A stretch of 5,424 nt of DNA, taken from NCBI GenBank assembly GCA_036399495.1, contig DASWMZ010000172.1, positions 1 through 5,424 of the forward strand, read 5' to 3'. Below the pieces are notes generated by a model. It saw only the letters and a program-made list of their open reading frames with translations. It was not told the origin of the DNA and did not search any database. The stretch comes from Paradesertivirga sp036399495. GTDB taxonomy: Bacteria; Bacteroidota; Bacteroidia; Sphingobacteriales; Sphingobacteriaceae. A program made the translations under genes and the position numbers. Position 1 is the first letter of the stretch; each line of letters opens with the position of its first letter. Below are positions 1 to 3,469 of the stretch, one piece after another.

Positions 1-807
1 ACTGCCGTTATAGAATTCAACCTTGCTGATTGTTCCGTCCCCATCTGAGGCACTGGCCGTTAAAGTAACGGTAGCAGGTGCGCTGCCGCTTACCTGCTGA
101 GAAGTCAACAATACAGTGGGTGCCACGGGTGCAGGGGTGCCAAAAGGAATCAGAGAGGCACCGGGGATGATTTCTTTGTCGGCCTCTCCTGGCTTCTTCC
201 AGGCAACTTGAAGATGATCTCCTCCGCCGTTTTCTTTATGCAGAGCCTCTACGTAATAACGCTGATTTGCCTGCAGCGTAATTACTGCCGACTGTTGTGA
301 GGCGTGCGTACTGTAGTCGTTTTGTCCAACAACAGTCGGTACCCAGGCAATCCGTTGTTTGCCCGAGGGCTGATCTGTTGAACTTAGCCACAGCTCGCCC
401 TGATTATCTGATGAGATATAAAAAACATAGTCACCGCTCACCGGAGGGCAGATGTAACCCCGAACACGCGATCCATAATCTTCCATCGTATGAGCCGGAA
501 TAGAAAAGCTGCTGAGCGTTTGTGTGGTTGTTGGTGACGTATTTAAGGGTATAAGTGATACCTCTCGCCCGGAGATACCTGTCCAGATCTCCCAAACAAT
601 GCTTCCGGTTCCGGAGCAGCCTGTTGAAACCGGTGGATCAATGACCTTTCCTGCTACAAGATTAGTAGGGTTGCCTTCCACACTATCTTTTGCGCTGGCA
701 TTTAAGCTTTGGCTTAAAGCAATGATGACTATAAACAGGAAGTATCGTAAAAGGATTGGTAGCTGCAAATACAGGTCATTCCATTTAGTAGTAATTGATA
801 AGGTCAT
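1..807 (-). CDS. Secreted PA14 / Ig-like domain protein, N-terminal part (3' end beyond window)
   Basis: The frame is open from ATG at 807-805 to the left edge, giving 269 visible residues and no stop. This ATG is the only start available: the frame has a stop at 835-837 and no ATG, GTG or TTG between. Residues 16-36 (QLPILLRYFLFIVIIALSQS) form the hydrophobic core of a signal peptide, with likely cleavage near NASA-K at 37-40. Residues about 68-222 read as a PA14 domain: GSIVWEIWTGISG at 68-80, YGSRVRGYICPP at 111-122, GDYVFYISSDNQGELWLS at 125-142, and the typical closing block RYYVEALHKENGGGDHLQVAW at 183-203. From residue 229 an Ig-like domain begins (PTVLLTS, then ASASDGDGTISKVEFYNGS). 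PA14 domains are generally carbohydrate-binding or adhesive modules of exported proteins, so a large cell-surface or secreted protein is expected. Its catalytic or C-terminal part lies outside the window, so a glycosidase, an adhesin or an Rhs-type protein all remain possible. Confidence 0.92.
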   Translation of the reverse strand, partial: MTLSITTKWNDLYLQLPILLRYFLFIVIIALSQSLNASAKDSVEGNPTNLVAGKVIDPPVSTGCSGTGSIVWEIWTGISGREVSLIPLNTSPTTTQTLSSFSIPAHTMEDYGSRVRGYICPPVSGDYVFYISSDNQGELWLSSTDQPSGKQRIAWVPTVVGQNDYSTHASQQSAVITLQANQRYYVEALHKENGGGDHLQVAWKKPGEADKEIIPGASLIPFGTPAPVAPTVLLTSQQVSGSAPATVTLTASASDGDGTISKVEFYNGS

Positions 808-1059
808 GTAGTGATAATTAACTGTTTTAGTATATTAAAATATAGCTGTATGGTTGCAGCTGCAAACGATTTCCACGAATAGAAGCGCCAAGGTAAGGTT
901 CTCAACTGCAACGAAATTGCAGTGGAAAATTTATTTAAAATTTTTGCCTTTCTCGGAAAATCTTGATTTAGCTCTCGATCGACTTTTTCGGAACCCAATA
1001 CCCCCGTCGCTTCGTATAAAACACCATTATTGCCCGTACGAAAGTTTTTTATCAGTCAA
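808..1059. other. Upstream region of the PA14 gene, no gene recognised
   Basis: No convincing coding region was found on either strand. Small palindromes are present: a perfect 12-mer TTGCAGCTGCAA at 854-865, and a hairpin at 905-923 with 7-bp arms ACTGCAA/TTGCAGT around a CGAAA loop. The two share the TTGCAG core. They sit about 50-115 bases upstream of the PA14 start, so they could be operator or leader structure, but nothing else supports that. A minus-strand open frame ending in TGA at 806-804 overlaps the PA14 start as ATGA. Its composition does not look like a protein, and I do not call it. No full Bacteroidota promoter (TTG, about 19 bases, TAnnTTTG) was found. Confidence 0.4.
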
Positions 1060-1253
1060 TCACTCAAGCTTGTTATGGCTGTGGCGGCCCAAAACAACTT
1101 CTGCCTCTATATTGACCTTCTGTTTTACTCATCCCATCGCCAGGAGTACTCGTTGGTGGTTTTCGGGTAAAGGGTTGTAGGTTTTTTGAAAGGGTCCTGG
1201 CGTAGGCTATCTCCTCCTGCCCGGTATTCACTATAGTTCTTATTCAGACGGTA
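1060..1253 (-). pseudogene. Decayed C-terminal coding fragment, family not recognised
   Basis: From 1253 down to a TAA at 1127-1125 the minus strand has 42 open codons with protein-like composition. It includes YSEYRAGGDSLRQDPF and, at the end, PKTTNEYSWRWDE. Two adjacent in-frame TAG codons (1259-1254) lie immediately upstream. Beyond them the same frame continues for about 15 protein-like codons (KPIAPAAFYALQV) before another stop. After the TAA, a one-base frame change leads into KQKVNIEAEVVLGRHSHNKLE, which ends in TGA at 1062-1060. This pattern suggests the tail of an older gene broken by nonsense changes and possibly a frameshift. I do not recognise the family, and a chance open frame cannot be excluded at this length. 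Confidence 0.3.
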
Positions 1254-1385
1254 CTACTATACCTGGAGCGCATAAAAAGCTGCCGGTGCTATCGGCTTTG
1301 CACCTTAGTGAAAAAAGACTTATTTAATTCTTAACCAAGAGTTTACTTTGAGCAAAATGCGACACAATCTTCCTTTCTCGCTGCA

Positions 1386-1404
1386 TACTTGTTACAAACA
1401 AGTA
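1386..1404. repeat. Perfect 19-nt palindrome (8-bp arms, 3-nt centre)
   Basis: The sequence reads TACTTGTT-ACA-AACAAGTA. It lies 55 bases downstream of the end of the decayed transposase on that gene's strand. Candidate roles are a subterminal hairpin of the dead insertion element, a REP-like palindrome, or an operator. None can be chosen from this window. The right arm overlaps a longer imperfect inverted repeat: 1399-1413 pairs with 1481-1495, 13 of 15 positions by hand. Confidence 0.55.
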
Positions 1405-1433
1405 GGATTTAGGTTCTCATAAACGTCTTTACC

Positions 1434-1457
1434 TTTGTTGGAGTTATCACCAACAAA
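1434..1457 (-). repeat. Stem-loop just past the transposase remnant stop codon
   Basis: Perfect 8-bp arms TTTGTTGG and CCAACAAA flank the loop AGTTATCA. On the minus strand the stem begins one base after the TAG (1461-1459) ending the transposase-like frame. It is nested inside the inverted repeat 1399-1413/1481-1495. The position suits a right-end hairpin of an IS200/RAYT-type element. No U-tract follows on the minus strand, so an ordinary terminator is less likely. Confidence 0.5.
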
Positions 1458-1458
1458 A

Positions 1459-1620
1459 CTACCAACCGTTGTAATGTGTCACTAAATCCAACTTGTCATA
1501 ACCATCTAAATAAAAACTGGCAAATGAAGATCTGAAGTTCTCCAGCATTTCGGCCTATTTCAATTTCTCCTGAACAAGGTTATTATGAATATATGCCAAT
1601 TTTTGCATAGTCAAAAGTCG
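1459..1620 (-). pseudogene. C-terminal remnant of a Y1 (IS200/RAYT-like) transposase
   Basis: The minus strand reads RLLTMQKLAYIHNNLVQEKLK, a TAG stop at 1557-1555, then in the same frame AEMLENFRSSFASFYLDGYD and KLDLVTHYNGW, ending in TAG at 1461-1459. The QKLxYIHNN(P)V block followed about 25-30 residues later by SSAxFYxxGxDxxxxLTHY is the C-terminal signature I know from IS200-like/REP-associated (Y1) transposases of Bacteroidota. These are single-strand DNA nucleases that recognise hairpins. The catalytic HUH motif and the Tyr would lie upstream and are not present; the sequence there is instead occupied by an opposite-strand XRE-like scrap. The internal stop and missing N-terminus make this a dead copy. 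The assignment rests on about 50 residues. Confidence 0.55.
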
Positions 1621-1690
1621 GATCTCAGGCACTTTGATACTTCTTCGAAGTACAAATTCCGAACAGCGGGAAGTTGTTATTGTTTATACT
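1617..1690 (+). pseudogene. Fragment of an XRE-type regulator, second copy
   Basis: Bases 1617-1671 align by hand with 2819-2874: 43 of 55 positions match, with a one-base gap after 1650. In the frame used by the 2819 copy this piece reads VGSQAL, a TGA, YFFE, the gap, and TNSEQRE. The other copy reads VRFQTLQYFFGITNCEQQE. After the shared stretch it reads on as VVIVYT and stops at about 1690, with none of the conserved C-terminus. It is therefore an internal scrap with a stop and a frameshift, lying tail-to-tail with the OMP gene on the other strand. Homology to the other copy is well supported; the XRE family name depends on that copy. Confidence 0.5.
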
Positions 1691-1725
1691 TGAAGGGAGA
1701 TGCTACGACTATGAGGACCGATTAA

Positions 1726-2400
1726 TTATTTAAAAAACCGCCCGATCGATATCGAGAACACCGCATTTTTGATTGATCTGGCATCGTTATTATTGGCAAT
1801 GTTAGTAAGCCCCTTATCAGAACCAATCTCTAAAAATAACCCCTTTTTAAACTGATATCCCAGCAAAGATGTCATTCCTGCATCCAGTCGTTTAAATCCA
1901 TTCTCGCTGAAAACTTTCTCGCTATTTTTTGTTGTGGAAGAATTTTGCTGACCCCCTGCATTATATGGTGTAGTTATAACGGTGGTTTTAGCAGTACCAG
2001 AAAGACCATATGAAATATATGGGCCTAAACCTATCGTAAACTTACCTTGTCCTAAGTTAAACTTTGCTACAAAATTTACCGGGATTTCTAAATAGGTATA
2101 CTTCGATTTTATAAGGTGCGTATATGAATTATTGTTATCAGCCTGAAGTGCATATAATGAAAAACCCTTCTGTGTTAGGGATAATGCTGGCCGGATAAAA
2201 AATGGCTCATGAAGAGGGATATCTATTAATCCGGTAATATGAAAGGCACCGCCTCTTCCCGATGTTTCACCTGTTAGAGAAGAATTGTTATGTTTAATAT
2301 TTACGCTTGCCCTGTTTAAACCAGCCTTTATTGCAAGCCGGGTTTGGGCAATAAGTAAATTTGGCAGTAATAAAGCAAAAAGAAGTAGTGTCTTTTTCAT
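1726..2400 (-). CDS. Outer-membrane beta-barrel protein (PorT / OMP_b-brl_2 type)
   Basis: This is a complete 224-residue protein. Residues 1-18 form a classic signal peptide (MKK, then TLLLFALLLPNLL, with cleavage after IA before QT at 18/19). The mature part alternates short amphipathic strands with polar loops. It has the hallmarks of Bacteroidota small porin-like barrels: LAIKAGLNRASVNI near the N-terminus (22-35), PALSLTQKGF (71-80), YLEIPVNFVAKFNLGQGKFT (103-122), GLGPYISYGLSG (124-135), RLDAGMTSLLGYQFKKGLFL (171-190), KGLTNI (196-201), and a last strand NAVFSISIGRFF (212-223). Length fits the family, which forms 8-10-stranded barrels of mostly unknown function. The ATG follows MKK-signal logic, and no strong Shine-Dalgarno is seen, as is usual in this phylum. 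Upstream there are several TTTG boxes but no full promoter consensus. The gene stands alone, with decayed DNA on both sides. A specific ligand or role cannot be given. Confidence 0.9.
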   Translation of the reverse strand: MKKTLLLFALLLPNLLIAQTRLAIKAGLNRASVNIKHNNSSLTGETSGRGGAFHITGLIDIPLHEPFFIRPALSLTQKGFSLYALQADNNNSYTHLIKSKYTYLEIPVNFVAKFNLGQGKFTIGLGPYISYGLSGTAKTTVITTPYNAGGQQNSSTTKNSEKVFSENGFKRLDAGMTSLLGYQFKKGLFLEIGSDKGLTNIANNNDARSIKNAVFSISIGRFFK

Positions 2401-2654
2401 AAGGTAATAATTACTGTAGTTAATGTTTTAATTGGTACAACACTTATTGTCGACGCGAACCAGTCGCTTAAGGCTAAAACACTCACTAGCACAAATAATC
2501 CATGAGTTTCCAAATATCCCATCAAAGTTGCAAACTTTTTTCTATTATCAGGCCTGTTATGAATGAAATGTGATTAAGAAAAAAATGGCTGTCGTTAATG
2601 CGGTTAGAAAACAAGTTTATTCTTCGGATATTGGCTTGCGTAAAGAAAAACCGG
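2401..2654. other. Upstream region of the OMP gene, no gene recognised
   Basis: This AT-rich spacer presumably carries the promoter of the minus-strand OMP gene. On the minus strand several TTTG boxes occur between about 2480 and 2545, but none has a TAnnTTTG at the expected spacing. A plus-strand frame opening with GTG at 2570 (internal ATG at 2585) runs into the XRE remnant. Its first 80 codons resemble no helix-turn-helix and are probably non-genic. Confidence 0.4.
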
Positions 2655-2775
2655 ATGTATTGTTTACTTCCTCGCTCCCGCGAGCATATACCAGCTGGAC
2701 ATTTGGATGGTCCGAGCTTGTCACGAGCGCACCAGCAAGGAGAAGCCAAGACAAGGTTTACTTTGGGGTAAATAA
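2655..2775 (+). other. GC-richer segment with an alternative open frame, possible repeat-element piece
   Basis: Base composition rises sharply against the flanks, and the segment has a small hairpin (CTCGC-TCCC-GCGAG near 2671-2684). In plus frame 1 it reads LAPASIYQLDIW, then VRACHERTSKEKPRQGLLWG, and stops at TAA 2773-2775. That stop sits in front of terminator copy A at nearly the same spacing as the stop of the XRE remnant in front of copy B. This suggests the segment is the end of another unit carrying the same 3' end. I do not recognise a protein family. A dispersed intergenic repeat is my preferred guess. Confidence 0.3.
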
Positions 2776-2778
2776 AGG

Positions 2779-2815
2779 AAAATGCCTGGCCATCTTAGAA
2801 CCAGTCGTTTTGCTT
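2779..2815 (+). repeat. Terminator-like hairpin, degenerate copy A
   Basis: This stretch aligns with 3009-3046 at 33 of 37 positions plus one gap (hand count), including the loop and the trailing TTTTGCTT. The arms AAAATGCCTGG and CCAGTCGTTTT no longer pair perfectly: one wobble and one mismatch, against a perfect stem in copy B. It is a duplicated terminator that has decayed, and it marks the left edge of the truncated XRE gene. Confidence 0.75.
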
Positions 2816-2818
2816 CAT

Positions 2819-3007
2819 GTCCGATTTCAAACCCTGCAATACTTCTTCGGAATTACAAATTGCGAACAGCAGGAGCAACTTGCAGATAAGGAACTCTTAA
2901 AGCAATTTCGGGAAGTGGAACTGCTTAGCCCGGAAGACAAACATTTGGTTAAGACTTTTATTGATGCCTTCTTAACTAAACGGCATATTCAGGAACTTGC
3001 TAAATAA
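2819..3007 (+). pseudogene. Truncated XRE-family transcriptional regulator, C-terminal part only
   Basis: The last 62 codons of an open plus-strand frame read as the C-terminal part of a small Bacteroidota XRE/HTH regulator. First comes a linker (QTLQYFFGITNCEQQEQLA), then the conserved helical tail: DKELLKQFREVELLSPEDK, followed by LVKTFIDAFLTKRHIQELAK and tandem TAA codons at 3005-3010. In intact relatives this tail follows an N-terminal helix-turn-helix of about 60-70 residues. Here the upstream sequence is instead a hairpin repeat (2779-2811) and non-HTH sequence, although the frame stays open back to a GTG at 2570. The DNA-binding domain is therefore missing and I call it a remnant. The gene converges on the Rhs operon, with a shared bidirectional hairpin between them. 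A translated 145-residue hybrid protein is possible but unlikely to act as a regulator. Confidence 0.65.
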
Positions 3008-3008
3008 T

Positions 3009-3042
3009 AAAACGCCTGGCTCATCTAAGAACCAGGCGTTTT
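3009..3042. terminator. Perfect bidirectional terminator hairpin, copy B
   Basis: The 11-bp arms AAAACGCCTGG (3009-3019) and CCAGGCGTTTT (3032-3042) flank a 12-nt loop. The A-tract on one side and T-tract on the other give a U-run after the stem in both directions. It begins one base after the first stop of the XRE remnant (3005-3007). It also lies 38 bases past the stop of the minus-strand membrane protein, between convergent genes where a shared terminator is expected. Confidence 0.8.
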
Positions 3043-3049
3043 GCTTGTA

Positions 3050-3071
3050 AGTCTTAGTGGACGCTAAGACT
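3050..3071. repeat. Inverted repeat, 8-bp arms
   Basis: Perfect arms AGTCTTAG (3050-3057) and CTAAGACT (3064-3071) surround TGGACG. It lies directly beyond terminator B and 9 bases from the stop codon of the minus-strand membrane protein. It lacks a U-run, so it may be a transcript-stabilising stem or an element end rather than a terminator. Confidence 0.5.
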
Positions 3072-3079
3072 AGTATCAG

Positions 3080-3469
3080 TTACTGACGATAACCCGAAGT
3101 GCCCATCCAAAATACTAAAAAGAATGGAAGCAGTATAGCAAGTACTACTAGAACACCTCTTACCTTTCTTTGCTTTTCAGTTTCTATATTTTTCCATCTT
3201 TCTGCAAAACGCCAATATTTACCTTTATAACGTAAATAATTACATAATAGCAGGATAACAAATATAACCATACCAATTTGACCACTTAGCTTTTTATATT
3301 CTACCGTTTGAGACAAGTCATATTTTAATCGCAAAATAGAAAACATTATTGCACCTAACATTAATCCTTGTATCACAGTTAGAATAACGAATGCCCGCAT
3401 TGCATCAATGCCATCTTTCTTATAAAAGAACTTAGCAACCCTATAAAAAATATAATCGAATACTACCAC
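3080..3469 (-). CDS. Small three-helix membrane protein downstream of rhs, candidate immunity protein
   Basis: This 129-residue protein starts at GTG (3469-3467), overlapping the end of rhs by 7 nt (rhs TAG at 3465-3463), so translational coupling is likely. A weak purine run (AGAAAG) precedes the start. An internal ATG at codon 24 would cut into the first helix, so the GTG start is preferred. The N-terminus is aromatic and basic (FDYIFYRVAKFFYKK). It is followed by hydrophobic segments at about 24-48, 62-79 and 104-122, with a charged loop at 81-104 (KGKYWRFAERWKNIETEKQR). No signal peptide or catalytic motif is seen, so an inner-membrane location is expected. Similar small YIFYR-type membrane proteins are common in Bacteroidota and have no assigned function. 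Membrane immunity proteins are established for pore-forming colicins. Position after a hydrophobic Rhs tip makes immunity the leading inference, not a demonstrated role. The DNA is very AT-rich (14 of 60 GC in 3421-3480). Confidence 0.85.
   Translation of the reverse strand: MVVFDYIFYRVAKFFYKKDGIDAMRAFVILTVIQGLMLGAIMFSILRLKYDLSQTVEYKKLSGQIGMVIFVILLLCNYLRYKGKYWRFAERWKNIETEKQRKVRGVLVVLAILLPFFLVFWMGTSGYRQ

Noticed and set aside
297..811. Plus-strand frames opposite the PA14 gene
   Set aside because: They are antisense to a clear PA14 domain frame that is open for 269 codons.
804..998. Minus-strand open frame whose TGA overlaps the PA14 start as ATGA
   Set aside because: Although the overlap looks like translational coupling, the residues are irregular, no family is recognisable, and the frame runs through AT-rich and palindromic DNA.
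854..1180. Plus-strand frame of 108 codons
   Set aside because: Low-quality composition, antisense to better minus-strand fragments, no recognisable motif.
1275..1303. Terminator-like stem on the minus strand followed by a short T run
   Set aside because: The stem is short and bulged, and it lies within a protein-like decayed frame, so support is too weak.
2457..2466. Ten-base match GAACCAGTCG shared with terminator copy A
   Set aside because: Flanking bases do not align, so chance is a sufficient explanation.
2480..2545. TTTG boxes upstream of the OMP gene as a Bacteroidota promoter
   Set aside because: No pair of boxes has the expected spacing together with a TAnnTTTG element.
2522..2749. 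Minus-strand frame of 75 codons
   Set aside because: It spans the GC-rich segment and the start of the spacer, is Cys/Arg-rich, and has no recognisable domain.
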